Below, piece by piece: positions 11,968 to 20,266 of a stretch of DNA of 64,000 nucleotides. The stretch covers positions 1,054,001-1,118,000 of the forward strand of contig NZ_CP082322.1 of assembly GCF_019884725.1 (NCBI RefSeq), written 5' to 3'. The translations under genes were made by a program, and so were the position numbers. The notes beneath the pieces are model-generated. The model had not been told where the DNA came from. It ran no database searches and was given only the letters and a program-made list of their open reading frames with translations. This DNA comes from Leucobacter tenebrionis (GTDB lineage: Bacteria; Actinomycetota; Actinomycetes; Actinomycetales; Microbacteriaceae). Numbering within the stretch: the stretch's first letter is position 1; every line of letters starts with the position of its first letter.

Positions 11968-12750
11968 ATGACGGCCAGGATCCTCCGCCCCTCGCTCGCC
12001 GCGCTGCTGCTCTTCGGCGTCGCGCTGCCGGTCGCCGGCTGCGCCCCGGAGCCCGCGGCCGATCCCGAACCCGCCGCCGAGGCCTCCGCGACCCCCGCTC
12101 CGACCGCGGAGCCCACCGCCGAACCGCCGGCCGAACCCGAGTTCGACCGCGCCGCCCACTCGATCGACGACCCCGCGTCGATCTGGGTGGTGAGCAACAA
12201 GCTGCGTCCCCTCTCCCCCGTCGACTTCGCCCCCTCCGATCTCTCGATGCCCGAGGGCGTCGAGAACGAGTTCTCGCAGCCCCTGCGCGAGCCCGCGGCG
12301 CGCGCCGTCGAGGGCTTCGTCGCCGCAGCCGCGGCGGCGGGCCACGAGGTGCGCATCATCAGCGCCTACCGCGACTACGCCACGCAGGTGACGCTCTACG
12401 ACAACTACGTCGCGCGCGACGGCCAGGCCGCGGCCGACACCTACTCGGCCCGCCCCGGGCACTCCGAGCACCAGACGGGGCTCGTGGTCGACCTCGACGA
12501 CCACGGGGACTGCTACCTGGCCGCCTGCTTCGGGGAGACGCCCGCGGGCGTCTGGCTCGCCGAGCACGCGGCCGAGCACGGCTTCATCGTGCGCTACCCC
12601 GAGGGCGAGCAGGAGGTCACCGGTTTCATGCCCGAGCCGTGGCACTTCCGCTACGTCGGCGTCGAGCTGGCGCAGGAGATGCGCGCGAGCGGCACGTCCA
12701 CCCTCGAGGAGTTCTTCGGGCTGCCGCCGGCCCCCGACTACGCCGAGTAG
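11968..12750 (+). CDS. D-alanyl-D-alanine carboxypeptidase lipoprotein, VanY type
   Basis: 260-residue secreted lipoprotein. A signal peptide ends at the lipobox LPVAGC (Cys25), followed by an Ala/Pro/Glu-rich linker and a peptidase M15B domain. Zinc and catalytic motifs: SEHQTGLVVDLDD (SxHxxGxAxD) and EPWHFRYVG. It trims the terminal D-Ala of peptidoglycan stem peptides outside the cell. There is no vanRS or ligase nearby, so it is a housekeeping carboxypeptidase, not a vancomycin-resistance locus. Confidence 0.9.
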   Translation: MTARILRPSLAALLLFGVALPVAGCAPEPAADPEPAAEASATPAPTAEPTAEPPAEPEFDRAAHSIDDPASIWVVSNKLRPLSPVDFAPSDLSMPEGVENEFSQPLREPAARAVEGFVAAAAAAGHEVRIISAYRDYATQVTLYDNYVARDGQAAADTYSARPGHSEHQTGLVVDLDDHGDCYLAACFGETPAGVWLAEHAAEHGFIVRYPEGEQEVTGFMPEPWHFRYVGVELAQEMRASGTSTLEEFFGLPPAPDYAE

Positions 12751-12823
12751 CTCGCACTGCGTGGTCGCCGAAGGGCCTGCGCCGCGATGCGCAGCGCACG
12801 ACTTGGCTGAGGAGCCTCGGCGC

Positions 12824-12896
12824 CGTTGTGGACCTCCCGCACCGTTGTAGATCTCTCGCGCGGTGCGAGAGGTCTACAACGGTGCGGGAGGTCTAC
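12824..12896. repeat. Compound inverted repeat built from a 19-bp unit
   Basis: A near-perfect palindrome with arms of about 34 bp centred near 12860. Each arm is two tandem copies of a unit close to GTTGTAGACCTCTCGCACC, so the unit appears four times: two forward, two reverse. It lies between two genes on the same strand. Nothing else is seen in 12751-12962 apart from the next promoter. Confidence 0.85.
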
Positions 12897-12950
12897 GCCG
12901 GCGAGGCGGAGGGAGCGCCTTCGGCTCAGAACCCGCACCGAGCGAAACGC

Positions 12951-12956
12951 TAGGCT
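12951..12956 (+). promoter_or_regulatory. -10 element TAGGCT, leaderless
   Basis: TAGGCT ends 6 nt before the GTG at 12963 and decides that start. Confidence 0.6.
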
Positions 12957-12962
12957 CGACGG

Positions 12963-13385
12963 GTGACCGCTGCAGCAGAAACCCTCATCATCCGTGTCAG
13001 CGCCGTCGTGATGCGCGACGAATCCGGCCGCGTGCTCAACGTGCGCAAGCGCGGCACGTCATCGCTCATGCTGCCGGGCGGCAAGCACGAGCTCGGCGAG
13101 GATCCGCGCGACACCGCCGTGCGGGAGTTCGAGGAGGAGCTCGGGATCGCACTCGACCGCGACCGCCTGCGCGATCTGGGTGTGTTCAGCGCCGTAGCGG
13201 CGAACGAGCCCGGGCACACGGTCGAGGCGTCGGTCTTCGAGCACCCGCTCGTGGACGGTGCCGCGGATGCGAAGCCGCGGGCCGAGATCGAATACCTCGA
13301 GTGGGTGGACCCGGCTGCGACCGCGCGCCCCGACATGGCCCCGCTCAACACCGACTTCGTGTTCCCGGCGCTGCTCGGCCGGTGA
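12963..13385 (+). CDS. NUDIX hydrolase
   Basis: 140-residue NUDIX hydrolase with a canonical Nudix box: GGKHELGEDPRDTAVREF followed by EEELG, the metal-binding residues of nucleoside-diphosphate-X hydrolases. The MLPGGK context is MutT/ADP-ribose-like; the substrate is unknown. GTG start set by the leaderless -10 element. It converges with mtr, with 13 bp between the stops. Confidence 0.87.
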   Translation: MTAAAETLIIRVSAVVMRDESGRVLNVRKRGTSSLMLPGGKHELGEDPRDTAVREFEEELGIALDRDRLRDLGVFSAVAANEPGHTVEASVFEHPLVDGAADAKPRAEIEYLEWVDPAATARPDMAPLNTDFVFPALLGR

Positions 13386-13398
13386 CGGGGGTCTGACC

Positions 13399-14964
13399 TC
13401 AGAGCACGTCGCCGGCGGGCGTCTCGAGGCCGAGCAGCGCGTTCTCCACGACCTCCATGAGCGCGGGATGGATCCAGTACTGCCCCCGAGCCGCCGTGTG
13501 CGCGTCGATCCCGAAGCTCATCGCCATCACCACGACCTGCACCAGGTTCGATGCCTGATACCCCATCGCGTGGGCGCCGAGGATGCGCCCGTCGCGCCGG
13601 TCGGCGATGGCCTTGAAGACTCCCGTCCGATCCTCCATCGCCCAGCCGTACGCCGTGTCGCCGTAGCGCTGCACCTTCACGGTGACGTGCTCGGCGCCGA
13701 TCGACTCGACCGCCTCCGCCTCGGTGAGCCCGACCTGGGCGAGCTCGGGGTCGCTGAACACCGCGGCCGGCACAGCCTCGTGCCGCGAACGGCGCAGGTC
13801 GTCGGGGTGCTCGAGGTTGTGGGCAACGACGCGCGCCTCGTGGTTGGCGACGTGCTTGAGCTGGAACGGCGAGCAGACATCGCCAAGAGCGTAGACGCCG
13901 TCGACCGGCTGCCCGCCCGAGAGCACGCGCTGGTACTCGTCGACCGCGATCCGGCCGTCGTCGTGCAGATCGAAGCCGGCCTCGGCAGCGCCCACGAGAT
14001 CGGAATTGGGGCGGCGACCGGTCGCCACGAGCACGATGTCGGCGCGCAGCGGGCCGTCGTCGCCCTCCCGTGAGCCGGATCCCGACCCCGATTCCGAATC
14101 CGAGCCGGTTCCCGAGCCAGAGCAGGTCACCGAGTCAGATCCCGAGTCAGATCCCGAGTCAGATCCCGTTCCCGCGTCTGACCGCACCAGCTCCGCGAGC
14201 AACCCGCCCGCCCCGTCCTCGGAGATCTCCGCCACCGAGCAGCCGAGCCGCAGGTCCCAGCGCTTCGCGGCCTCGGCGGTGAAGCACTCCGAGATCTCGA
14301 CGTCGAGGCGGCGCAGCAGCGTGTCGCCGCGCACCACCTGCACGACCTCGGACCCGAGGCCCGAGAAGACGGCGGCGAACTCGCACGCGATGTACCCGCC
14401 GCCGATCACGACGACCCGACGCGGCAGCTCGTCGATGCGCATCACCGTGTCGGAGGTGTGCACGCCGGGCAGGTCGATCCCCGGGATGTCGGGCAGCACC
14501 GCCCGCGAGCCGGCGGCGATGACGAGCTGCTCGGCCTCGACCCGGGTGACGGCTCCTTCACCGCTCCCCGCCTCGGACGCGGCGCCGTCGACCACGAGCG
14601 CCCGCTGCCCGTCGAGCCGCACGCGGCTGCGCACGAGCTCGACGTTGTCGAGCTCCTCGGCGCGGTACCGCTCCCCTGCCTCGGAGATCGCGTCGATGCG
14701 CGAGAAGATGCGGTCGCGGATCCCTCGCCAGTCGGCCCCCTCGAACCGCAGGTCGACCCCGAGCCTCGCGGCCTCCGCGGTGCTGCTCGCGAGCGCCGCC
14801 GGGCGCACGTACATCTTCGTGGGAATGCACCCCACGTTCAGGCAGGTGCCGCCGAACACCCCGTGCTCGGCGATCGCGACCCGCTTGTCGTCCCAGAACG
14901 GGGTGACGAGCGAGTTGCCCGACCCCGAGCCGACGATCGCGAGGTCCACGCTGATGCTGTTCAT
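13399..14964 (-). CDS. mtr: Mycothione reductase with a low-complexity insertion
   Basis: FAD- and NADPH-dependent flavoprotein that reduces mycothiol disulfide. The redox-active pair is Cys41/Cys46 in GGTCLNVGCIPTKM; the N-terminal FAD motif (IVGSGSGNSLV), the NADPH motif (VVVIGGGYIACEFA), the second FAD segment (YALGDVCSPFQLKH) and the dimer-interface HPALMEVVENALLGLE are all present. At 521 residues it is about 50 longer than usual, because a Gly/Ser/Asp-rich insert (roughly residues 263-300, encoded by 14072-14175) sits just before ADIVLVATGRRPN, where relatives have a short loop. ATG 14964 with GAAAGGA upstream is chosen; the in-frame extension to 15099 overlaps the next gene. Alternative call: another disulfide reductase of the same superfamily, less likely. 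Confidence 0.9.
   Translation of the reverse strand: MNSISVDLAIVGSGSGNSLVTPFWDDKRVAIAEHGVFGGTCLNVGCIPTKMYVRPAALASSTAEAARLGVDLRFEGADWRGIRDRIFSRIDAISEAGERYRAEELDNVELVRSRVRLDGQRALVVDGAASEAGSGEGAVTRVEAEQLVIAAGSRAVLPDIPGIDLPGVHTSDTVMRIDELPRRVVVIGGGYIACEFAAVFSGLGSEVVQVVRGDTLLRRLDVEISECFTAEAAKRWDLRLGCSVAEISEDGAGGLLAELVRSDAGTGSDSGSDSGSDSVTCSGSGTGSDSESGSGSGSREGDDGPLRADIVLVATGRRPNSDLVGAAEAGFDLHDDGRIAVDEYQRVLSGGQPVDGVYALGDVCSPFQLKHVANHEARVVAHNLEHPDDLRRSRHEAVPAAVFSDPELAQVGLTEAEAVESIGAEHVTVKVQRYGDTAYGWAMEDRTGVFKAIADRRDGRILGAHAMGYQASNLVQVVVMAMSFGIDAHTAARGQYWIHPALMEVVENALLGLETPAGDVL
14131..14166. repeat. 12-bp tandem repeat inside mtr
   Basis: Three exact copies of CGAGTCAGATCC (14131-14142, 14143-14154, 14155-14166), flanked on both sides by degenerate versions. 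Because the unit is 12 bp the reading frame stays open and encodes Gly-Ser-Asp-Ser repeats on the minus strand. Confidence 0.9.
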
Positions 14965-15071
14965 GCCACGTATCCTTTCAGATCCCGGGAGCGGGGTCCC
15001 GCGACTCGCTGACGTGCTGCGCGAGCGGAGCGAATCGCAGTATCTCGCAGAAGGAGCCGCCGGGTCCGGCC

Positions 15072-16031
15072 TCAGACGAGCTTCTTCTCGGCGAGCCAAT
15101 CGCCCGCGATGCGGTCGGGCGACAGCTCGTCGTTCACGCTGCGGCCGTTCATCGTGAGGAGGTCCTCCGAGGTGAGCGCCGCACTGACCTCGTCGATGAT
15201 CTGCTCTGCGCCCTCGTCGACGCGGTCGCTCGCGAGCGGCACGACGTGCGAGGCGAGGAAGAGCCCCTTCGTGTCCTCGAGCGCCACGAGATCGTTCTCG
15301 GCCACGCTGGGGTCGGCGGTGTAGATAATGGCGAGCTGGATCGAGCCGTCTCGCAGCGCCTTCACCGTGAGCGGACCGCCGCCGTCCTCGATGGGGGTGA
15401 ACGCGACGTCCTCGACGCCGTAGACGTCGGCGAGACCCTTCGGGCCGTAGGGGCGGCTCTCGGCCTCCGAGTTCGCGCCGAGGGTGAGGGGCTCGTCGAC
15501 CTCAGCCAGGTCTTCCACCTGCTCGAGGTCCCACTGCTCGGCGAACTCGCGGGTCACCATGTAGGAGTCCTGGTCGGTGGCCGGCGCCTGCTCGAGCACG
15601 CGCAGGCCGTCGGGCGCGGCCTGCTCGAGCGCGGAGTAGACGTCGTCGCTCAGGCGGGCCTCGGTGTCGGGCTCCCAGTACTGCAGCAGGTTGCCGCTGT
15701 ACTCGGGGAAGAGGTCGATCGATCCCGCCTCGAGCTCGGGCAGGTAGACCTCGCGCTGGCCGATGCGGAACTGCCGGTCGACTTCGTAGCCGCCCGCTTC
15801 GAGCGCCTGCGCGTACACCTCGGCGATGATCTCATTGGAGTAGTAGTCCTGCGAGCCGATCACGATGGTGTCCCCCTCGGCCGGCGTCGCGGGGTCGGGG
15901 TCGGCGAGCGGGTCGCCGCCCCCGCAGGCGGTGAGGAGGCCCGCGGAGAGCACGAGCGCGCCCGCGGCGAGCGCGGCGCGGCGCCACGGGGTACGACCGA
16001 TGGTTCGGCTGGGCTGAAGGCGATGGATCAT
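15072..16031 (-). CDS. Glycine betaine-type ABC transporter substrate-binding lipoprotein
   Basis: 319-residue lipoprotein: signal peptide ending at LLTACGGG (Cys36), then an OpuAC/ProX-like domain (IVIGSQDYYSNEIIAEVYAQ, ELEAGSIDLFPEYSGNLLQYW). It captures quaternary amines such as glycine betaine, choline or carnitine outside the membrane; some relatives bind ergothioneine. Last gene of a four-gene operon; its start overlaps the preceding permease stop by 4 bp (ATGA). Confidence 0.88.
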   Translation of the reverse strand: MIHRLQPSRTIGRTPWRRAALAAGALVLSAGLLTACGGGDPLADPDPATPAEGDTIVIGSQDYYSNEIIAEVYAQALEAGGYEVDRQFRIGQREVYLPELEAGSIDLFPEYSGNLLQYWEPDTEARLSDDVYSALEQAAPDGLRVLEQAPATDQDSYMVTREFAEQWDLEQVEDLAEVDEPLTLGANSEAESRPYGPKGLADVYGVEDVAFTPIEDGGGPLTVKALRDGSIQLAIIYTADPSVAENDLVALEDTKGLFLASHVVPLASDRVDEGAEQIIDEVSAALTSEDLLTMNGRSVNDELSPDRIAGDWLAEKKLV

Positions 16032-16849
16032 GATCGTGCTTCCTCTCGTCGGTCGGGTGAGACGGGTCGGTCGGATGGTTCGGGTGAGGGCGGGCGCGGG
16101 TCGGAGGGGGCGGAGAGATCGGGATCGCCGGGCGCGCCGAGCCCCGCGGGCCTGGCGCGCGGAGCCCGGGATCCGGGCCTTCCGAAGCGGGCGGAGGCTG
16201 CGCGCTGGCAGAGCGCGAGCAGCAGTTCAAGCAGCAGGGTGATCGCCACGACGAGCAGTGCGCCCGCCAGCATCTGCACGTAGTCGCGCGACTTGAGGCC
16301 GGCGAACAGATAGCGGCCGAGACCGATATCCGCCGTGTAGGCGGCGAGCGTCGCGGTCGACACGACCTGCAGCGTCGCCGCGCGCACTCCGCCGACCATG
16401 ACGGGCAGCGACAGCGGTAGTTCGACGCGCAGGATCACCTGGGCCGGGCTGAACCCCACGGCCTTCGCCGCTGCGGGTACCGAGGGGTCGATGGCCTGCA
16501 CCCCCGCGTACGCCCCGGCGAGCAGCGACGGCACCGCGAGCACGACGAGTGCCAGCAGGGGCGCCGTCAGGCCGATCCCGAACGCGAGGCCGAAGAGCGT
16601 GAGCAGGCCGAGGGTGGGCAGCGCGCGGGCGGCCCCGGTGAGCCCGCCGACGAGCCCGGATCCGCGCCTGGTGTGCCCGATGAGCACCCCGGCCGGCAGT
16701 GCGACAGCACCCGCGATGAGGAGCACGAGCGCGGTCACCCCGAGGTGCTGGAGCATGCGGCTCGGGATCCCTCCGGCACCGCTCCAGTGCGCGGGATCGG
16801 CGAGCCAGCCCAGGGCCTCGCCGAACAGGCCGAGTGCGGCGGGGGTCAT
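16028..16849 (-). CDS. Glycine betaine-type ABC transporter permease (second)
   Basis: 273-residue membrane protein with six or so hydrophobic segments and the permease signature region (AAAKAVGFSPAQVILRVELPLSLPVMVGG), which contacts the ATPase. OpuCB/OpuCD-like. A proline- and arginine-rich cytoplasmic tail of about 50 residues (from RFGRPGSRAPRARPAG) is longer than in typical relatives. ATG at 16849 overlaps the upstream permease stop by 4 bp; its own stop overlaps the binding-protein start by 4 bp. Confidence 0.87.
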   Translation of the reverse strand: MTPAALGLFGEALGWLADPAHWSGAGGIPSRMLQHLGVTALVLLIAGAVALPAGVLIGHTRRGSGLVGGLTGAARALPTLGLLTLFGLAFGIGLTAPLLALVVLAVPSLLAGAYAGVQAIDPSVPAAAKAVGFSPAQVILRVELPLSLPVMVGGVRAATLQVVSTATLAAYTADIGLGRYLFAGLKSRDYVQMLAGALLVVAITLLLELLLALCQRAASARFGRPGSRAPRARPAGLGAPGDPDLSAPSDPRPPSPEPSDRPVSPDRREEARS

Positions 16850-17487
16850 GCCCTCGCCCCTCTCGTCCACGGGGTGAGCGCCCGGCCGATCCCGAGCACC
16901 GCGGCATCGAGCAGCAGCGCCAGGATCGCGGTGGCGAGCACCCCGGTCCACACCTCCGCCGCGATCCCGCGCTGGAAGCCGTCGGTGAGCAGCGTGCCGA
17001 GGCCGGGCACGCCGATCAGCGCGCCGAGGGTGACCAGGCTGATCGTCGACACCGTCACCACGCGCACGCCCGAGATCAGCACGGGCACCGCGAGCGGCAG
17101 GTCGACCCGCCAGAACAGGCCCCGCGGCGAGTAGCCCGTCGCGGTCGCCGCGTCGCGCAACTGGGGGTCGACGGCCGAGAACGCGTCGCACGCGGTGCGC
17201 ACGAGCAGCGCGACGCCGTACACCGTGAGCGCGGCGACCATCGTCTGCCACGACCGCAGGGGCGTGCCGATGATCGCGGGGAGGATGATGAGCAGCGGCA
17301 GCGCCGGGATCGCGTAGGCGAGCGTCGCGAGCGAGAGCAGCGGGCCGCCGATGCGGGGCCTGCGGAACGCGAGGCGGCCGATCGGCACGGCGATGAGCAC
17401 GCTCACGAGGATCGCGGGCAGGCTGAGCAGCAGGTGGTCGACCGCGAGTCCGGCCACGGCGTCCCAGTTCGCGAGCAGCCAGCTCAC
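16846..17487 (-). CDS. Glycine betaine-type ABC transporter permease (first)
   Basis: 213-residue membrane permease of the same family, with the coupling-loop motif DAATATGYSPRGLFWRVDLP. The start is GTG 17487 (VSWLLANWDAVAG), fixed by the GTGA overlap with the ATPase stop; the longer in-frame reading to 18231 is an antisense-like shadow of the ATPase gene. Forms the transmembrane channel together with the second permease. Confidence 0.87.
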   Translation of the reverse strand: MSWLLANWDAVAGLAVDHLLLSLPAILVSVLIAVPIGRLAFRRPRIGGPLLSLATLAYAIPALPLLIILPAIIGTPLRSWQTMVAALTVYGVALLVRTACDAFSAVDPQLRDAATATGYSPRGLFWRVDLPLAVPVLISGVRVVTVSTISLVTLGALIGVPGLGTLLTDGFQRGIAAEVWTGVLATAILALLLDAAVLGIGRALTPWTRGARA

Positions 17488-18296
17488 CGGCCCAGCACCC
17501 CCACGGGCCGGCCGTCCTCGTCGACGGCGACGCTGCGGCCTCCCACTTCGACGCGGCGCAGCCGGCGCTCGGCGCGATCGGCACCGACGAAGTCGCGCAC
17601 GAAATCGCTCGCCGGATCCGCGAGGATCTCCGGGGGCGTGCCGCGCTGCGCGATCCTGCCCCCGCTCTCGAGCACGACCACCTCGTCGCCCAGCAGGAAC
17701 GCCTCGTCGACGTCGTGCGTCACGAACACGATCGTCTTGCCGAGCTCCGACTGCAGCTGCAGCAGTTCGTGCTGCAGCTCTCGGCGAACGATCGGGTCGA
17801 CGGCGCCGAATGGCTCGTCCATGAGCAGAATGTTGGGGTCGGAAGCCAGGGCGCGTGCGACGCCGACGCGCTGCTGCTGGCCGCCCGAGAGCTGCGCCGG
17901 GTAGCGGTCGCCGAGCGCGGGATCGAGCCCCACCCGCTCCAGCAGCTCCCCCGCTGCCGCGCGCGCCGCTCGCCGCGGGGTTCCCGACAGGATCGGCACG
18001 GTCGCCACGTTGTCGCGCACGGTCCGATGCGGCAGCAGCCCGCCGTGCTGCATCACGTATCCGATCGAGCGGCGCAGCTCGACGGGGTCGCGGTCGCGCA
18101 CGTCCTCGCCGTCGATGAGCACCCGGCCCTGCGTGGGATCGACCATGCGGTTCACCATCCGCAACAGCGTGGTCTTGCCCGAGCCCGAGGATCCGACGAG
18201 CACCACCGTGCGGTGCGAGGGCACCGCGCATGAGAAATCATGCACGGCCGTCGCTCCACCCGGGTAGGCCTTGGATACGTGCTCGAACTCGATCAC
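17484..18296 (-). CDS. Glycine betaine-type ABC transporter ATP-binding protein
   Basis: 270-residue ATPase, first gene of the operon. Walker A GSSGSGKTT (about residues 35-43), ABC signature LSGGQQQR, Walker B NILLMDEPFGAVD and the switch histidine in VFVTHDVDEA. A short C-terminal extension ends GRPVGVLGR; no full CBS-domain pair is present. GTG start at 18296 with GGGAGGTGA (complement of 18302-18310) in front. Gene order ATPase, permease, permease, binding protein, all joined by 4-bp overlaps. Confidence 0.9.
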   Translation of the reverse strand: MIEFEHVSKAYPGGATAVHDFSCAVPSHRTVVLVGSSGSGKTTLLRMVNRMVDPTQGRVLIDGEDVRDRDPVELRRSIGYVMQHGGLLPHRTVRDNVATVPILSGTPRRAARAAAGELLERVGLDPALGDRYPAQLSGGQQQRVGVARALASDPNILLMDEPFGAVDPIVRRELQHELLQLQSELGKTIVFVTHDVDEAFLLGDEVVVLESGGRIAQRGTPPEILADPASDFVRDFVGADRAERRLRRVEVGGRSVAVDEDGRPVGVLGR

Positions 18297-18441
18297 GTCG
18301 TCACCTCCCTGAGGTCGGGCGCGCGGTGGTTCCGCTCACCCCACCCTAACGACCGCCCGCGGACGCCGCACAGGGGGCTTGCCAGACGACGCGCCACGGT
18401 GTATGCGGCGGGGATGGCAGACGGAGAGAGTCGGCCGGGGA

Positions 18442-18447
18442 TAGGCT
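18442..18447 (+). promoter_or_regulatory. -10 element TAGGCT, leaderless
   Basis: TAGGCT ends 6 nt before the GTG at 18454. Confidence 0.6.
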
Positions 18448-18453
18448 CGCAGT

Positions 18454-19146
18454 GTGAGCTCCTCGACCGCCGCGACCACGCCGACCGCACGCCCGGGCCC
18501 CGTCTTCTTCATCGGCCGAGCGGTGCTGAGACCTCTGCTGAGACTGCGCTTCCGGCCCCGCGTGTCGGGCCGCGAGCACGTACCCGCGGCAGGCCCCGTG
18601 CTGCTCGCCAGCAACCACCTCTCGGGGCTCGACACGATCCTCATCCCGTCGTTCTCGCCGCGCAAGGTGCAGTTCCTCGCGAAGGCATCGCTCTTCGAAT
18701 CGCGCATCGGAGGCTGGTTCTTCAGGCAGATCGGCGCGATCCCGGTGCACCGCGAGGCCTCGTCGGCCGCGCAGGAGGCGCTCGACGCGGGGCGCGGGGT
18801 GCTCGCCTCCGGCAGTGTCTTCGCTGTGTTCCCGGAGGGCAGCCGCTCGCGCGACGGCCGCCTCTACCGCGGGCGCGCCGGGGCGGCCTGGCTCGCGCTC
18901 GAGACCGGGGCGACCGTGGTGCCGGTGGGCCTCATCGGCACGAACCGCAAGCTGCGGGATCCCGCCACGGGGCGGGCCGCCCGGGTGGAGGTGCGCTTCG
19001 GCCCGCCGGTGCCGCTCGAAGACCTCGCGGGGCTGCCGGGCGGCCGCGCCCGCCGCGAGGCCACCGAGCGGATCATGACGGCGATCCACGCCCTCACCGG
19101 CCAGGAGCTCGCCGACGACCACGCCGCGGGAGGCCGCGGCGCCTGA
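18454..19146 (+). CDS. 1-acylglycerol-3-phosphate O-acyltransferase (PlsC family)
   Basis: 230-residue acyltransferase that adds the second acyl chain during phosphatidic acid synthesis at the membrane. Family motifs: NHLSGLD (Asn54, His55, Asp60; catalytic HxxxxD), the FFRQIGAIPVHR block, and FPEGSRSRDG, which binds the phosphate. GTG start follows the leaderless promoter. It stands alone between divergent and convergent neighbours. It may also act in other lysolipid acylations; the symbol is withheld because several PlsC paralogues are usual in actinobacteria. Confidence 0.87.
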   Translation: MSSSTAATTPTARPGPVFFIGRAVLRPLLRLRFRPRVSGREHVPAAGPVLLASNHLSGLDTILIPSFSPRKVQFLAKASLFESRIGGWFFRQIGAIPVHREASSAAQEALDAGRGVLASGSVFAVFPEGSRSRDGRLYRGRAGAAWLALETGATVVPVGLIGTNRKLRDPATGRAARVEVRFGPPVPLEDLAGLPGGRARREATERIMTAIHALTGQELADDHAAGGRGA

Positions 19147-19164
19147 GCGAACCGCGCACGTCCT

Positions 19165-19185
19165 CCCCGATTCGGGGTCGTTTTC
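19165..19185 (+). terminator. Probable rho-independent terminator after the PlsC gene
   Basis: Short GC stem CCCCG (19165-19169) with CGGGG (19173-19177), three-base loop, followed by TCGTTTT. It lies 19 bp after the acyltransferase stop. Confidence 0.55.
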
Positions 19186-19254
19186 GTGCGTGTCGCGTCG
19201 GGCGACACGGCAGAAAGTGACCCCGGATCGGTGACACGGCAGAAAGTGACCCCG
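19168..19254. repeat. Inverted repeat plus a third direct copy of a 22-29 bp unit
   Basis: Arms 19168-19196 and 19202-19230 pair at 23 of 29 positions. The right-arm core (22 bp, 19204-19225, beginning GACACGGCAGAAAGTGACCC) recurs exactly at 19233-19254, a period of 29 bp. It sits between convergent genes. Two direct copies are too few for a CRISPR. Confidence 0.85.
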
Positions 19255-19315
19255 AATGCGTGGGCCTATGCCGTTCGGGGGGTCTACGCGATTCGGATAG
19301 CGTATGGGTTTCGCC

Positions 19316-19335
19316 GCTTCGACAGGCTCAGCGAC
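19316..19335. repeat. Copy of the TTCGACAGGCTCAGCGAC intergenic element
   Basis: The sequence TTCGACAGGCTCAGCGAC, 8 bp from the end of the AsnC gene, matches from memory a short intergenic element seen repeatedly in high-GC actinobacterial and Chloroflexi genomes. A diverged relative lies at 44587-44606. Confidence 0.5.
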
Positions 19336-19342
19336 GAGCCCC

Positions 19343-20266
19343 TCACGCCCGGCGATTGCGCTCCAGACGGTCGAGACTCCACTCGTAGCGCTCGAGCCAG
19401 ACGAAGGCGTGGATCCAGGTCTCGACGAAGCGCACCCCGGGGTGCGCGCGGATCCTCCGCACGATATCCGTGTAATCGGCGAGCGACCTCGCCGCGATCG
19501 TCGCGATGAGCCCGTAGCGGCCCAGCGTGCGCGCGGCGAACTCGATCGTCGGGATGCCGAGCAGCAGTTCCTCCGCCGAGGCCAGATCGTCGGCTTCTCC
19601 GGTGAGCATGATCCCCACACCCGACAGCACCGATGTCGTCGCGCTGCGTCGGCTGCGCACCGCCCCGATGCGCATGATGCCCGAGTCGAGCAGCCGCAGC
19701 ACGCGCGCCCGGCACGCTGACGCCGACCGCCCGGTGCGCCGCGCGAGCTCGCCGAAGGTGAGCCGGCCGTCCGTCTGCAACTGCGCCATGAGCTCGATAT
19801 CGAAGTCGTCGAACTCGAGATCCGTCGGTTCGGGATCCTCCCCCAGCCGCAGTCGCCGGAGCACCCGGTCGTAGAGGGAGAACTGCACCTCGTCCACGCC
19901 GTCGATCGCCTGGATCGCGCGCACCGAGCGACCCACGTCGTCGCTGTCGGCCGCCCACACCTCGACCACGGCCTGCGACTGCCCGCTGATCTCCGACAGG
20001 AACACGACGTTCGGGAACTCGCGCAGCCGCTCGAACACGGGCGAGGTGGATCCGCTGATGCGCAGTTGCAGGTTGGCCTGGATCGGGAGGCCGACGGCGC
20101 GCGGGTGCACGGCCGCGAGGATCCGGATCTCGCCGGCGGCCAGCAGTTCGTGGACCCGCTGGGCGACGAGGGTTCGATGCACGCCGAGCTTCGTCGCGAG
20201 CGCGGAGAACTGCGCGCGCCCGTCGAGCTGGAGGGCGCGAATGAGATCCTCATCGAAATCGTCCAT
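19343..20266 (-). CDS. Lrp/AsnC-family regulator, duplicated (two-module) form
   Basis: 307-residue regulator made of two head-to-tail Lrp/AsnC modules, each with an N-terminal winged HTH (FDEDLIRALQLDGRAQFSAL, and DDFDIELMAQLQTDGRLTFG) and a ligand-binding RAM-like domain. Usual Lrp proteins are about 150 residues, so this is a fused dimer. These proteins sense amino acids or related metabolites. ATG 20266. It faces the amidohydrolase operon across 198 bp of relatively AT-rich DNA and is the likely regulator of that operon. Confidence 0.85.
   Translation of the reverse strand: MDDFDEDLIRALQLDGRAQFSALATKLGVHRTLVAQRVHELLAAGEIRILAAVHPRAVGLPIQANLQLRISGSTSPVFERLREFPNVVFLSEISGQSQAVVEVWAADSDDVGRSVRAIQAIDGVDEVQFSLYDRVLRRLRLGEDPEPTDLEFDDFDIELMAQLQTDGRLTFGELARRTGRSASACRARVLRLLDSGIMRIGAVRSRRSATTSVLSGVGIMLTGEADDLASAEELLLGIPTIEFAARTLGRYGLIATIAARSLADYTDIVRRIRAHPGVRFVETWIHAFVWLERYEWSLDRLERNRRA

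Noticed and set aside
11968..12750. Vancomycin-resistance locus because of the VanY-type gene
   Set aside because: No ligase, dehydrogenase or VanRS genes nearby; a single carboxypeptidase lipoprotein is ordinary.
12963..13385. Paralogue relation between the two NUDIX proteins as a repair system
   Set aside because: They share only the fold; the first has a degenerate Nudix box and they are not an operon.
14965..15099. N-terminal extension of mtr
   Set aside because: Overlaps the binding-protein gene and is Arg/Pro/Ser-rich; the FAD motif starts right after ATG 14964.
19204..19254. CRISPR-like direct repeats
   Set aside because: Only two copies with a 7-bp gap, no array and no cas genes.
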